A stretch of DNA of 64,000 nucleotides, from assembly GCA_023101725.1 (NCBI GenBank), contig JALJCO010003062.1, forward strand, positions 124,001 to 188,000. Reading direction: 5' to 3'. Position 1 is the first letter of the stretch, and the number at the start of each line of letters is the position of its first letter. A program made the translations under genes and the position numbers. Positions 23,740 to 35,700 of the stretch are shown here, one piece after another. Source of the stretch: Atherinomorus stipes (lineage: Eukaryota; Chordata; Actinopteri; Atheriniformes; Atherinidae). Below the pieces are notes generated by a model, which saw only the letters and a program-made list of their open reading frames with translations, did not search any database and was not told the DNA's origin.

Positions 23740-25174
23740 GCCCTCATTTATCAAACAATCGTACGACAAAAATCTGTACGTATGACCATTTCCACGCAAG
23801 ACTGCATTTATCAATTTGGACGTGAGCGTAGGATACGATCAAATCTCACGACAGCTCTGAGTTCGTGTATGCAAGTTTGAGTCAATGAGGGTTTGCAGCA
23901 CAGCACAGCAGAACATGAAAATGTTTATTAAACAAACCTCAAACCGTCATTTAGGGGTAAACAGCTACATATCCAGCACTATTAACCCATTTACAGAAAA
24001 AAAAGAAAGAAAAGAAAATATATAAAATGGATTCCCAAAGTTAAAAAAATTGCTGTAACTGAATTTTATTCCCTCATTTATTCCAACAAATTATTAAAAT
24101 CATTTACATGTTATAGTTTGGTGACACATGTTATGCACTCTCCCCACATCTTATCACCGTGCTGGTAAACCTGCCACAGAGCAGGAGCGCAGGTAGGACT
24201 ATCAGTGCGCACACACGTGCAAGTGTCAAGGTGGAGCGCTGCTTCAGGCTGCAGAAAGGCAGCTGGATATGTGTCAGACCAGTTGGATGAAATCTGATTT
24301 AGACTCGGAGAAAGTTTGCAACACAATCCTGTCTTGCACAGCATTGCTCTGGCAGCTGATGGAGACCTTTGATGCGCAATCAGAGGAGCGAGTGGGCTGG
24401 GAGCCATGCTGGGTCTACACGGAGGAGACAGGAGCTGACGTTTCTACCAAGTTATCTATGCTGTACCATAAAGTCGTATAAGTGCTCAATCAGTAGACTG
24501 TTTCTTAGCTTAGCTAATGCAAGTTTTCTTTTTGTCTGTCCCAGTCTGGGTCAGGCTCAGATCTGACCGGCCGCCACAGTCACTGCCTTGCTGCACGTCA
24601 GGGTAGAACCAGCTTTTGGTGGCGAGTTTCATATTGGACCACTTTTTCTTGAACTATAGGGTAAAGAATTGTGACATTTTTAGCACATGGGCTATTATTA
24701 AACTTAAAAACTAATAAAACAAATAAGCTAGGTGGCTGATTGTCACTTAGGTTATTAATATCTCAACCAGAGTCTGTTTAACACCAGTGAGGCTGACTGA
24801 TCCTCTTCCGTGTAGCGTTTTTGTGCACATCACTGACTCCAATTTTTAAGCTGCCTCTTTATTTGTTACCACCTCACAAATGAGGATTCCAGTCGTGACC
24901 TCCAAAAAGTTTCTGTTGTGGGCAGAATCTCTCCTCTCCATGGTTTAACATCACTGGGTGAGGCCGCGGTACCATTAATATTTAAGGGCGTAACCGTGAG
25001 CGTGACATATTAACTACGATGGATTTCAGCCGTGGTATTTATTAACTCTTTTGTTCGTACGACGAGATTGGTCCGATTTGAACGTTTTAATAAATTACAC
25101 ATGGGTCCAATCATACGATCCTTTTTACGATCAGATGCACGCTCATTTATACGCTCGTTTGATAAATGACAAAA
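23740..25174. mobile_element. hAT-like element with TTTATCAAAC ends
   Basis: A 1435-bp element with the left end GCCCTCATTTATCAAAC and the right-end complement GTTTGATAAATGAC. It is flanked by ACACATTG at 23732-23739 and GCACATTG at 25175-25182 (7 of 8 identical). An 8-bp duplication suggests hAT. Subterminal GTACG and CGTACGACAAA-type motifs occur at both ends. No transposase is recognisable. An ORF of 98 codons at 24111-24407 (minus) has no known domain. Such 'CTCATTTATCAAAC' elements are frequent in teleosts. Confidence 0.75.
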
Positions 25175-25293
25175 GCACATTGGGCTAAAAAAGGCATGAA
25201 CATTTTTTGGTTTGTATTGAAAAAGCATCAAACCATGACACTTAAGTATCAAACCAAACCATGATTTTTTTTTTTGTATCGTCGCACCGCACC

Positions 25294-25296
<3 letters not shown>

Positions 25297-25330
<34 letters not shown>

Positions 25331-25350
25331 TATACACCTGTGTGTATATA
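25297..25350. repeat. TA dinucleotide microsatellite
   Basis: About 25 TA units with a GATATACACC interruption, directly at the left end of the third Tc1 element. Confidence 0.9.
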
Positions 25351-25351
25351 T

Positions 25352-26580
25352 AGGTACTACCCAGAAAATTTGGGTATCCTGAAGAAGTTCATGTATTTCT
25401 GTAATTCAACTTAAAAGGTGCAATTTACATATTGTTTAGACAAATAATGTGTGAATAAATGTATTTCAAGCTTTTTTTTTTTTTTGTTTGGATGTTGCTG
25501 ATTCGGACTTGCAGCTTTAGAAAACCTCAAATTCAAAAACTCAAAAAATGAGAATACTGTGAAAAGCTCCAGTAGTGTAGGCTCAGAGTGTCACATTCTA
25601 ATCAGGTAAGTAATCCAAAACACCTCCATAAGTGCCTCAAGCCTTTAAAAAGTCCCTGTCTTGGTTCAGACAAATTCACAATCATGGGGAAGACTGCTGA
25701 TCTGACAGTTTGCAGAAAACCATCATCAACTCCCTGCACAAGGTGGGAAAGTTACAAAAAGTGATAGCAAAAGAAGCTGGGTGTTCCCTGAGTGCTGTCT
25801 CAAAGCACATTAATGGACAGTTAAGTGGGAGGAAGAGGTGTGGAAGAAAACAGTGTGCAAGCAGGAGGGCTGACAGCAGCTTGGAGAAGATGGTCAGGAA
25901 AGGGCCATTCAAAAGTGTTGAGGATTTCATAAGGAATGGACCTGTGAGCTTCATTAAGTCCAGTATAAACGCAGCCGTCTACCAGGACATTTTGGAGTAC
26001 TTCATGCTTGCTTCAGCAGACCAGCTGTATGGAGATGCAGACTTCATCTTCAAGCAAGACTTGGCACCTGCCCACATTGCCAAAAATACAAAATCTTGGT
26101 TCAACAACCGTGCTTGATTGGCCTGCAAACTTACCTGACCTGAGCCCCATTGAAAAGATGTGGGGCATTGTCAAGAGACAGCTGAACGGGAAGAGACCAA
26201 ACAATAAAGAAGAGCTCAGGGCTGTGATTGAAGCATGTGTTTTCTTCTATAACACCTGAGATATGCCAGAAGCTGGTTGCATCCATGCCATGCCGAGTTA
26301 AGGCAGTCTTTCATGCCAAAGGGGCCCCAACCAAGTACTAAGTACAGATTCTAAATTTTATTTCAGGAGGCCCGACTTTTTTGTATTTAAAGTCCTTCTT
26401 AAATTGATTTCATGCAATATTCTATTTTAGAATTTGAGGTTTTCTTAAGCTGCAAGTCCTATTCAGCAACATTCAAGGAAATAAAAGCTTGAAATATATT
26501 GATTCGCATATTATTTGTCTATACAATATGTAAATTGCACCTAAGTTAAATTATAGAAATACATGAACTGGGTAGTACCT
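25352..26580 (+). mobile_element. Tc1-type transposon, GGTACTACCC family, internally deleted
   Basis: Inverted arms of roughly 230 bp match closely: AGGTACTACCCAG at the left and its complement at the right, with shared blocks GTTCATGTATTTCT, GGTGCAATTTACATATTG, GACAAATAAT and GCTGAT/CAGCAAC. The element is flanked by TA-rich microsatellites. It is about 1.23 kb where family members are about 1.6 kb, and the missing part falls in the transposase gene. Inactive. Confidence 0.9.
25684..26341 (+). pseudogene. Tc1-type transposase, internally deleted
   Basis: The start ATG 25684 reads MGKTADLTV and shifts frame by about 25705. It continues from QKTIINSLHKVGKLQKVIAK, a helix-turn-helix to about residue 45 that would bind the inverted arms. 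The open frame then runs to 26117, but after EDFIRNGPVSFIKSSINAA the region with the first catalytic aspartate is missing. The second (KQDLAPAHIAK near 26057-26089) is present. A frameshift near 26115 precedes LDWPANLPDLSPIEKMWG with the last acidic residue, and the C-terminus ends AKGAPTKY-like (AKGAPTKY appears as GAPTKY-related CCAACCAAGTACTAA at 26327-26341). No catalytic activity is possible. Confidence 0.9.
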
Positions 26581-26581
26581 G

Positions 26582-26630
26582 TGTGTGATTGTGTGTGTGT
26601 GGGGTGTGTGCATGTGTGTGTGAATGTATG

Positions 26631-26682
<52 letters not shown>
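26582..26682. repeat. GT then TA dinucleotide microsatellite
   Basis: (GT)n with interruptions, then TATG and an (AT)n run of about 25 units, at the right end of the Tc1 element. Confidence 0.95.
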
Positions 26683-26686
<4 letters not shown>

Positions 26687-26814
26687 TTTGTCTGTAAATT
26701 ATGCTGAGTGGGAGTACTCGGCCAACACACCGGACGTATAGGCCGATCGACAGCTTACCAATGTATTGGTCTGTCCTTATTGCCTACGACCTTTAAACCT
26801 CTTCAATACAGTGG

Positions 26815-26995
26815 TTTGACTGCTGTATTTCTTCTGCTCTTAACTGTTTTATTTTACTCTTGTTTTTTTTTTTTATTGCATTTACAGACTGTTTTATTTT
26901 ACTTTTGTACTGTATCTTTTTACTATGTTTTGTCACTTTGACTTGTAAAACCTGTGGTGTCTTGAAAGGCACTTTAAGTAAAATATATCAATTAT
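26815..26995 (+). repeat. probable L2-like LINE 3' tail
   Basis: A T-rich stretch with TTGAAAGGCACTTTAAGTAAAATATA, close to the CTTGAAAGGCGCTATATAAATAAA tail of L2-type LINEs. It carries no coding sequence, and the attribution rests on this tail alone. Confidence 0.45.
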
Positions 26996-28108
26996 ATCTG
27001 TATCTTGTGGACAGCCTTTCCCAAAGACTTGAAGTTGTCAAGTATCAGAGGGTAGACCAGTTTCATATCAAACCCCTCAGTTAAGAATGGGATGTCATAA
27101 AGCCACAGCTCATTTCTTTATATTTCTGTCCCCAGCAGCCAGACTTAATTGTGATCTTTTAAAGTGGTCTTACAGGCCTTACAGTTTTGTCAAGAATGAG
27201 GGATTTTGTGAGCTACTACCATATACTGAATAGAATATACAGTTCTATTCAGACAGCACTTCAGTGAAACTTGTAACGTGTCTGTACGATCAAGTAAAAG
27301 ATTAAATGTCAGCTAATAAAAACTGAACATATCGCTGTCACAAGAGATTAATGGACATTGTGCGCAGCACAGTCGTATGTTCTGTGACCTGTCATTATTT
27401 TGACATCACCTGGAAGATGAAGAATTATGTTATTCAGACACTTGTTTTGAACAATTCACACACAGGAGTAAATCTTGGGACAGAAGTGGAATAGCCTATA
27501 GCCAACAAAAAAACCTGCTCATGTAACAGATAACACAGGCAACATGTCCACACCCAGAGTAGAAGCCAAATCTGTTACCACAAATGAAATGTTTTGGGCA
27601 TACTAACTTGGCCACACCGAAATCTTAAATATTATAAAGTTTTTTTTTTTTTTAAGATAGTCCCTGCAATTTTAAAAGATAAGCAAATATGATGGACCTT
27701 TTTGACCACAAGCTAAAACAGCAGCACACACACTGGAACAGTTCAGTCAATTAACAACAAACTCCTCAACAAAGAACTGAGAAAAAGGCACCAATGATGA
27801 TGTTGACACACACAAGGAAAGTAACATCACTGCAGCTGAAGACTTGGTTAAGCTGCTTTGACATGCATGAGAAAAATCAGTCCACAAGCTAAATTGTTGG
27901 AGTTTCTCAGAATCTCCAAAGAAGACTCTCCTTTAGTCAGAGATGAAGGAGATCATGGCCTTATGGGAGCTTGGACAGTGATATGTAGATGTGCAGGAAG
28001 TCTTACAGTATCTAGATGTGAAGTTGAAGAACATTTCTGAGTGGAGGGAGATGCAACTTTCCAGCTTTTCATATGTGAGGCTGCAGAACTGTGAGACCAG
28101 AAAGTAAG
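26996..28108. other. unassigned AT-rich sequence
   Basis: Nothing recognisable. A 60-codon frame at 27858-28040 has no known domain. Confidence 0.4.
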
Positions 28109-28114
28109 TCAATA

Positions 28115-28117
28115 TAT

Positions 28118-28150
<33 letters not shown>
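28115..28150. repeat. AT dinucleotide microsatellite
   Basis: (TA)n of about 16 units after a short ATAATATA lead. Confidence 0.9.
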
Positions 28151-28153
<3 letters not shown>

Positions 28154-28754
28154 TTTAGTATATTTGTAGTTATTTTTCCATTCAGTCTTTTTTAGGCACG
28201 AGCACCGCGAGAGCACATCTTTCAGCACATGCGGACCATAGAGACTCATTGACAACAGAAGCGCATGGTAACAAGTGTGCCTTCTGGTCCCGCCCACTGA
28301 ACCTCGGTCATTGTACGCCGGTGCAAATAAACTCTTCATTTAATTAGAATATTTTCACCAAATCACACTCACATGAAGTAGAGGGTTTTAACGATGTTAA
28401 ATGGAGATTGTTTGTGGAGTTTGTACCCGACAGCGACGAAAAAGCAGTTAACTCTGTTTTTTCTAAATGGTGGTTAACTTTTTGCAAATGAATTCTTCAA
28501 GTGATATTTGGTTGTCTCATGGCTGTTATCTAGGACATTGGACGTCTCTTTGTTAACTCACATATCCAAGCTCCCTTTTTTTGTTGTTTGGTTATTTTTA
28601 CAGGAACGATTGTGTGAACGATTGTGGCAGGTAATGACACTGCATGACTGCACCATGTTTTTAAGTTGTAAAAAACTTGTAAATCAAAAGAAAAAGAACA
28701 AGGGCAGCATGATGCATGCAGTCTTTTCACAGACACAAGCTGTCTCATGTTGCA
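28151..28754. other. unassigned sequence
   Basis: No gene or element is defined. The last ~20 bases before 28763 are continuous with 29848 onward when the hAT insertion is removed. Confidence 0.4.
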
Positions 28755-28762
28755 GTCTACAC

Positions 28763-29847
28763 CAGTGTTGGGAACATTACTTTAAAAAAAGTAATTAATT
28801 ATAGTTACTAATTACCTCTCCAAAAAAGTAATGGCGTTAGTAACTGAGTTACAGCTTTATAAAAATAACTAATTACTTGGAAAAGTAATTTTTCCATTAC
28901 TTCTTAACGTTCCTTTAGATGTAATTTTAAATTAATCTTTATGTTGAATTAATATAAAAGTGAATATCAGATCTGACTAATGAATGAAATCAATGGAAAC
29001 TATACAAAATAAATTACTAACAGAAAAATCATGGACACTCAGACTGATGGATGTTGTAGCTCTGTCTCCTCCTCAGGAGAGGAGCTTCATGTGGTTATAA
29101 CAGCCAAACACCACGAAGAAACACGAACTAATCAACGTTTCTCATCATGTTCGTTTTTTTTTTTTTTTTTTTTATCTCTGAAGGAAACTGATGTTTGTGA
29201 TGATTCCAGTTTATAATTCTCCCCGTTGTGCGCACGTGTGTTCGACTACGCAGATTGACAGGGGTTTGCAATGACAGATCATCATCATCATCATCACTGT
29301 TTCTGTACCGCTCCGGTCAGATGAAGACAGATCCAATGTAATATATCTTTCGTATTAACTATGAACTGAATTCGGGTCATGGGTAAAAGAAATAATTCAG
29401 GGAAACTTGTTACTCGAACTATGATGCTGTTTTCTTCTTAAACTGGATGTAATCGCGCTGCGTCTGTCAGGTTGGTGACGCCGTATTCCCTGTATACATC
29501 CGCAGGTCTCACAGCAACCTTTTTGCTCTAACATGAGTGTGTGGAGAGGCGCGTGCCTGCAGCCCTGGAGACCACAGGTTACTGCTGAGTGTATGGGCGA
29601 GTGTCTCGAGGTATTTGCATTTCACTCCGCCTCCTCTCTGCGAGAGCACCAGCACAATATAGTCCCCAAAAAAGTGACACTTCTGTTCACTAGGAACAAA
29701 AATGAATCTCACATAATAGTAACGCGCTGTCAGTGAAGGCCAGTAACGGCATTGATAGACTTAGTAATTAGTTAGATTAACCCGTTACTGAAAAAGTAGT
29801 GCCGTCAGTAACGCCGTTTATTTCTAACGCCGTTATTCCCATCACTG
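28763..29847. mobile_element. hAT-type element with CAGTGTTGGGAA ends
   Basis: A 1085-bp element starting CAGTGTTGGGAACATTACTT and ending CGTTATTCCCATCACTG. It is flanked by GTCTACAC at 28755-28762 and GTTTACAC at 29848-29855 (7 of 8 identical). Repeated TAACG(C/T) and GTAAT motifs are close to both ends, typical of this fish hAT family. No transposase is seen. It sits inside the R2 repeat or its flank. Confidence 0.85.
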
Positions 29848-29855
29848 GTTTACAC

Positions 29856-31562
29856 ACTGTGAAATACAGATTCATCAGCTGTATATGTCACAGCAGCACG
29901 CCAAGTACTGTCCCATTTCAAAAATGTCTGGAGGAGCCTCCTAATCCACCCTCTAAGCCCGCACTCCGTTTAGCCTGAAACAAAGGATACTGGAGATGTA
30001 TCCTTCATGGCCTCGCCCACAAAATTCATTGAGCACATGATGGGAGGGAATAAGTAGCAGAGCTACAAGTGTGATACTGTTATTGTAGAATTTTAAGAGC
30101 TAAATGAAGTGTTTACCGATTAGAAACAAAAGATAGTATCTGTAGAAAATTTTAAAAATTGCCGGCAAGCTTCATAAAGCCCCTTTCAGACTTGCGCTGG
30201 AAAGCAGTAATATAGCAGACTGTCCTTTTATAATGCCTGCATTCAGACATGCGTTCCAGTCTTTTACCCCAGAGATGTAGCTGACATGTACCGGCTAGAC
30301 CCCATGTCATAAGAGCGGAAATGGCACGTCGTTTTGGCTGAACGCAAAAGAAAACATTCCGGACAGAGATGAAGGGAGAGCGGGGCTGTGCTGACTTTTC
30401 CGCAACACTTCCTGATGTCTAAAAGCGCCTTGGACAGGATAAGTCCGCAAGGAAGTTGCGCGTTTGAAAAGACGAGTCCATTTAAAGAGTGGATGGACTT
30501 TATTGCTTATGTTCCGCAATGCAAGTCAGAAAGTGGCTTAAAAGAGTTTTTGCATCAGAAAATGAATTTGTTTGACATTATTGGGTGTTAACGATCAGTT
30601 GATAAGGTGTTAATGTCACAAATTGTGACTGTTAGAAGTCCCCGGGCCACACCAACACAGACACAGTGAGCAGTTTGTGTATAATAAAAAGGAGGTTTAT
30701 TGTCCCTCTTAGCAAAAATAAGAGTCTTAAAACAATCCAACCAGGAAGGCTGAGATGCCAAAAACTCCTGGCTCTTAGAGTTCCTCCACCCGCCCCGGTC
30801 CACAGTCTCCCTGAAGAGGGTCCGAACTTGTGTTGAATTGATGCGGCAGGTTGGTGCAGATCGCCGTGCTACTCCTTCCGGGTTGTGTGGTGTGGATACG
30901 TGCCCGCTGCTCCTGGTACTGCCGATCCTGCCAATCCAGTGGCCTGAAGTACCAGCTGCTCCTCACACCTCCGATCCAACGTCCTGGTGCGCTGCCAATA
31001 AACAAAATGTAATTGGGAACAGCTCGGCTCTTATTGCAGCCCACTCACAAAATCTGAATAGGTTTGGTTGCGTCCCTTTACTTATCGTAATTGCAGGCCA
31101 ATCTGTCACTCTGTTGCGGCTTGTCCCGTCTTCCTCACAGCAGCTCTGCTTTGGCCCAATCTGTGGAGCTCAGTGTGGGTTGACACGCCCAGGGAATCCA
31201 ACATACTGATGGATTCCACCTGCTTTTATTATCAGAGCTCCTAATTGTCCAGTCTGGGAAATTGGTGGAAGGAGGAGAAAACAGGGCGGAGCTGCGCACC
31301 TTTGTCCATGTATCCGTGGCCAATAAAAAGTTTACAATTAAAAAAGCACAACACACTAAAAATCTGCATAAAACACCAAATGTAGAAATACATGCAATAT
31401 TGGACCACAGTAAGAAATAAAGGCAGCTCCTGTCACCCCGTGACATTAACGTTCAGGTAATGACAAATTATGAAAAGGAATAAAATGCCCAGTTCCAATT
31501 TAGTTTGTACACTAAATTGCGCACTTTGGAGCGTGCAGACTGCAACATAAGACACTGCTAAA
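29856..31562. repeat. interspersed repeat R2, copy 2 (interrupted)
   Basis: Direct repeat of 681-1352. Aligned pieces are about 29863-30165, 30565-30613 and 31446-31562. The gap between the second and third pieces is the 832-bp solo LTR. A further insertion of unknown type (about 30170-30560) begins with GCCCCTTTCAGACTTGCG and is absent from the first copy. The first copy carries about 170 bp (near 1120-1290) that this copy lacks. Confidence 0.65.
30614..31445 (-). mobile_element. probable solo LTR, minus orientation
   Basis: An 832-bp unit beginning TGTCAC and ending GTGACA, flanked by TTAA at 30610-30613 and 31446-31449. The uninterrupted R2 copy shows that this is an insertion. Read on the minus strand, a TATA-like TAATAAAAGC lies near 31220 and an AATAAA near 30700 precedes a short U5-like end, which is the layout of a long terminal repeat. 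No gag or pol sequence adjoins it, so recombination between two LTRs probably removed the body. A DNA transposon with a TTAA target cannot be excluded. No coding sequence. Confidence 0.6.
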
Positions 31563-31678
31563 CTTACAAAGTGATTCACTTCATAAAAACAACAGAGAAA
31601 AGTGATTTTGATAGAGAGTCCCTGGGACCCACAGGTGACGATTTGAGTGGGTCCCTGGGAAATTCAATGGGTCCCCGA

Positions 31679-32712
31679 TTTGAATGAATGAATGAATGAA
31701 TGAATACTTTTATTTCGGTTTAAAACAAGAAATAATAAAAAAAAAACAAAAAAAAACAACATATACATACATATGTATATATCCTTCCTTTTTTCTTCTT
31801 TTTTTTTTTTTTTACAATAACTTATCTGACAGGAACCGAAAAAGGAATAGGCTGAAGCACTAAGGCTTGTTTTTGCCTATACTGTACCATCATAGAAATA
31901 ATTCACAAAGAAATATCAGGAATAGTACATCATTACAAAACACATAAATACTTAAACTGAGAAATCAGATTCAATCAAATGCAACTATAACCTTTAATGA
32001 TTTTACATTTTAAAGTGCTTTTGAAAATAAACATAGAATTAAACATCTTTATTTCATCATTTAATCCGTTCCATAATTTTGCCCCTAAAACTGACACACA
32101 TCTATACTTGAGATTAGTTCTGGCTTTATAGGTTTCAAACATTAGCAACCCCCTCAAGTTATAAATCCCCTGCCTTAATTTGAACATTCTTGAATACAAG
32201 CAGGAATTGTCTTATTTACCACTCGAAACATAATTTCTAACGTTTTTAAATATACAATATCCAGAAATTTTATTGTCTGTGATCTTATAAAAAGCTGATT
32301 TGTAGAATCACGGTATCCAGCCCCATTTATTATCCTGATAGCCCTTTTCTGTAATTTAATTATTGGATCTAAGTTTGTTTTATATGCATTTCCCCAAATT
32401 TCAGCACAGTATGTCATGTAAGGCATCACAAGTGAAAAGTACAGCAAATGAAGACAATTGTTATTCAGTAATTACCTTGTTTTATGAAGAATAGAAATGG
32501 ACTTAGATAATTTCTGTTTAACATATTTTATGTGAGGCTTCCAGCAGACTTTATCATCTATTATTACTCCCAAAAACTTAGTTTCATATACTCTTTCAAT
32601 TTCAACATTATTCAAATTCAGTTTTACCTCAATGTCCGTCCTTTTACCAACAAACAACATGAATTTAGTTTTACTTTCATTTAACGATAGCTTATTGAAA
32701 GTCCGCATTTGA
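31679..32712 (-). mobile_element. non-LTR retrotransposon (Jockey/L2-like LINE), minus strand, 5'-truncated
   Basis: A minus-strand fragment whose 3' end is marked by a (GAAT)n run at 31681-31706, the end-tail of several fish LINEs. Its 5' boundary is an abrupt junction near 32712 at an A run. It carries the reverse-transcriptase C-terminal region described next and a 3' untranslated part. The element is about 1.0 kb against the several kb of a complete LINE. Confidence 0.75.
31975..32708 (-). pseudogene. LINE reverse transcriptase, C-terminal part, frameshifted
   Basis: Three minus-strand open segments belong to one protein in order. 32708-32472 has KFLGVIIDDKVCWKPHI, the block just after the polymerase active site. 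32447-32175 has SLVMPYMTYCAEIWGNAYKT and LQKRAIRIINGAGYRD. 32199-31975 has YRCVSVLGAKLWNGLNDEIK. Together they give the final third of ORF2, which copies element RNA at the target site. The frames are offset from each other by small indels, so it is inactive. The Jockey superfamily (CR1/L2/Daphne) is the likely clade. Confidence 0.85.
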
Positions 32713-35700
32713 AAAAAAAAAAAAAAACATTTTCATCTTTTCCTTGCATTCTTCTGTTTTTTAAATTTAGTGTTTAACTCTGCTGGTATGGCATGGTTCT
32801 AATTAACAGACATATTCATGTATGTATATGAATTAAACAAAATTTAAAATATAAAGTTTATTACAAAACAACTGTCAGTAGCATGATTTATAAAATTGGG
32901 TCAACTTATAATTCTCAAATTAAATTAATAAAAATTTGTTTATTTGGTTTTGTAGAAGAAAGTCATACTGACCCAAGAATAAAAGAAAATAAAAACACTA
33001 CACCATCATTTACCCTAAAGGAGGCCTTAAGAATATAAATCACCAGTTACTGAACTTTGTTTTGGTTCAGTAGGAATATGATTTTAGCAAAGATGGTGGT
33101 GAAAATGGTTTGTTTTTAGAGTTAACACAACCAGAACTCAGCATCATGCTAACAATTTAACAGGATAAGGAAGGATTTATGTATCACAAGGACCAAGTCT
33201 TATCAGTAAACAACCTTTGTTTTAATTTGTTTAGTAGCTGTATTTATCTGAATTGTACAACCAGCAGAAAGTACAACTTACTTTCTTCTGAGAGTAAAAG
33301 AACCTCCTTACATCGATTTCAACCACAAGCAGACCCACGATGTGCGCATGTGCAGCTGTATTCGGAGTCGATCACATTGGGATGAAAAACTTATCCAGCT
33401 GCTGGGATTTGCAGCAGTGGATGGTTCTCCAAGCAAACATTAAACCATAACAGGCCTAACAGCATCCATGAACACTAAACCGGCAGAAGAAGGAGATTCA
33501 AACCGGCCTCGTAACTGAGAACATTAAAATAAAACTTAAGGTGAAAGCACACAGCTGTGCTGCCTTCAAGGACATCTTGAAATGAACTATTTGCCATCAA
33601 TTGGATAAAAAATGAGTCCATGCAGGCTTTGTTACAAAAATATGATGAAATTTTAAAATAAGAACGCCCATGTGTGGGAAAAAATGTTTCTTTTGGCAGT
33701 TAGTGTGATTTTAAACAGGAGATGTTCAGAATGTGTCATTTTTCATGGGAAAATGAGGTGAGTCTCTGGGACGCATGGATGGTGAGTCTGCGTCCTTTCA
33801 GATTTTAATGCATCAGAGACGCAGGATGTGCACCTATCAGCATCACTGATATACACAGGGTAAAATATAAACAACCAGTCAAAAATCTAGTCAACAGCGT
33901 GTCAAAATAGAAATGTCTTCAGATGCTTTTGAAAGGAATCTACAGAGCAGAGGAGCATACAGGGATGTAATAAGTCTCAAAAGCCTATGAAACATGATAG
34001 ATCAGCCATTAAAAGGATTGATAGAAAGCTCGTAGTTAAAGTTAATATTCGGTAAGCTTTTATTTTAAAGGTTTATAAGGGGACAGATGAAGCTTTAAGT
34101 ACCTGAGCAGCTTATTGTTTCTATGTTGAACACTGCACCTGTTATCTTGTCCTGCACCATTCAGGATGATACAGCAATGCATCATCATATTTACTCAGAG
34201 CACTGGGACCTCGGTAATAAATCAGCAGCAAACAACACATATGGAGTCTTACTGGCATTTTGTTGGGAGATACAATTTAAAATGAATCAGCCCACAGCTA
34301 ACATGACGACCTGATAACAGCTCCAAAGGAAGAATTTAAAAGCTTGTGTCCTTTATCTTCATATTAGAGAGAATAGTGGTTCAGAATGACTTTTTCTTTA
34401 AGCAGCACACATATCACATCTGTCCTCACACCATCACTGCTAAATAACCTTCCAGTCTTCACAACAAGGGATGGGCTGTCTGCTGGAAAAAGATATATAT
34501 ACCCACACAGCAAGCTTACTGTGCTGTTTGTGGAGTTCAGGGGTTCATACTCCCTGGACTTTACGCTTCTCGCCCATGATGGCTGAGTCCAACTTGTCAC
34601 CAACTTGCTAACGCTGCCTCTAGCCATCGTCTCAGAGGCTGAAAACTTCATCCTGCTGTGACTGATGGGAAGTTCAGAGGGTGTGTAATATACCCGAGAA
34701 AATGTCTCACTGGTCAAGCTGAACATGCTCAGCTGAAGCAAAGAAAAAGGATTTCTGGTTGCCTGTAAATCCCTTCCTCTTATTTTCCAGAAAATTGATG
34801 TCAACCTGTACGATGTGGTGAAGTGAAACCTACCGGAGACACCTGGAAGAAACTGTAACACGCCAGCAGTCAAACTAACATCATTCTCAGAGCTGGCATC
34901 CTCAGGATAGAGGTGTCATCTCTGAATTCAGCTGCAAAAAGAAAATGATTCACTACTCAACTTTGCCAGATAGCGCATAGAAATGTACAGTAAACAGAGG
35001 ATAAAAGGTTTCTCTCCCCTCTTTCCTCCCGCTGTTGGACTGTTATGTTTGTCAGGAAGTCCAGCCTTGATTCATTTCCCCGCTTATCTGTTTGTGTTAA
35101 ACTTTGACTGCTGATAAAGAGAGAAATTGAATGAAAGATTGCTTTACTGATGTCAAAACCTGTTACGGGATGTCTTTACAAGTAAACTTTTAGATAACCA
35201 AGGCTTGTAGGACCTCCCTTTACTACTAAATCTGAAATCTGTACTCACCTGTCAGCAGAATCTGGTAGTTTCCAAAAGTTACCAGCCAATCAGTTTTTTA
35301 AGTCAAGATTAAAAATTTTGTGTGAAAATACTCTAGCGGCATTATGTTTTGTGAAAATTTGAGGAAGCTATTAAAAAATAAAAGAAATAAATTAGTACAA
35401 CATTTTAATTTCCTTCCGGGATTAATGAATAGTTTCTCATTTCATTTGGACAGTTAGGTATCGCACAACCTTGCCTCTCTGCAGAGCTCGAGTAGTGTAT
35501 TTTATTTGAACTTTAAAAAAAAAAAGTTTTATTATTTTATATATATACATTATATTCTATTTAATGGTAGAGTCCAGAGTCTCCCCACCATTTCTGTTTG
35601 TGAACAACACTATTGGAACTGAGCGCCCCCCCTCGGGCTAATGGCTGCATCGATCTTCAACCTATTCAGCTTCAACCCTCTCCTTCAAAGCTCAGAAGCA

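Noticed and set aside
23482..23814. 110-codon minus-strand frame
   Set aside because: It crosses the target site and left end of the hAT-like element at 23740.
30775..31446. frames of 89-123 codons
   Set aside because: They fall in the solo LTR, which is non-coding by layout; no domain recognised.
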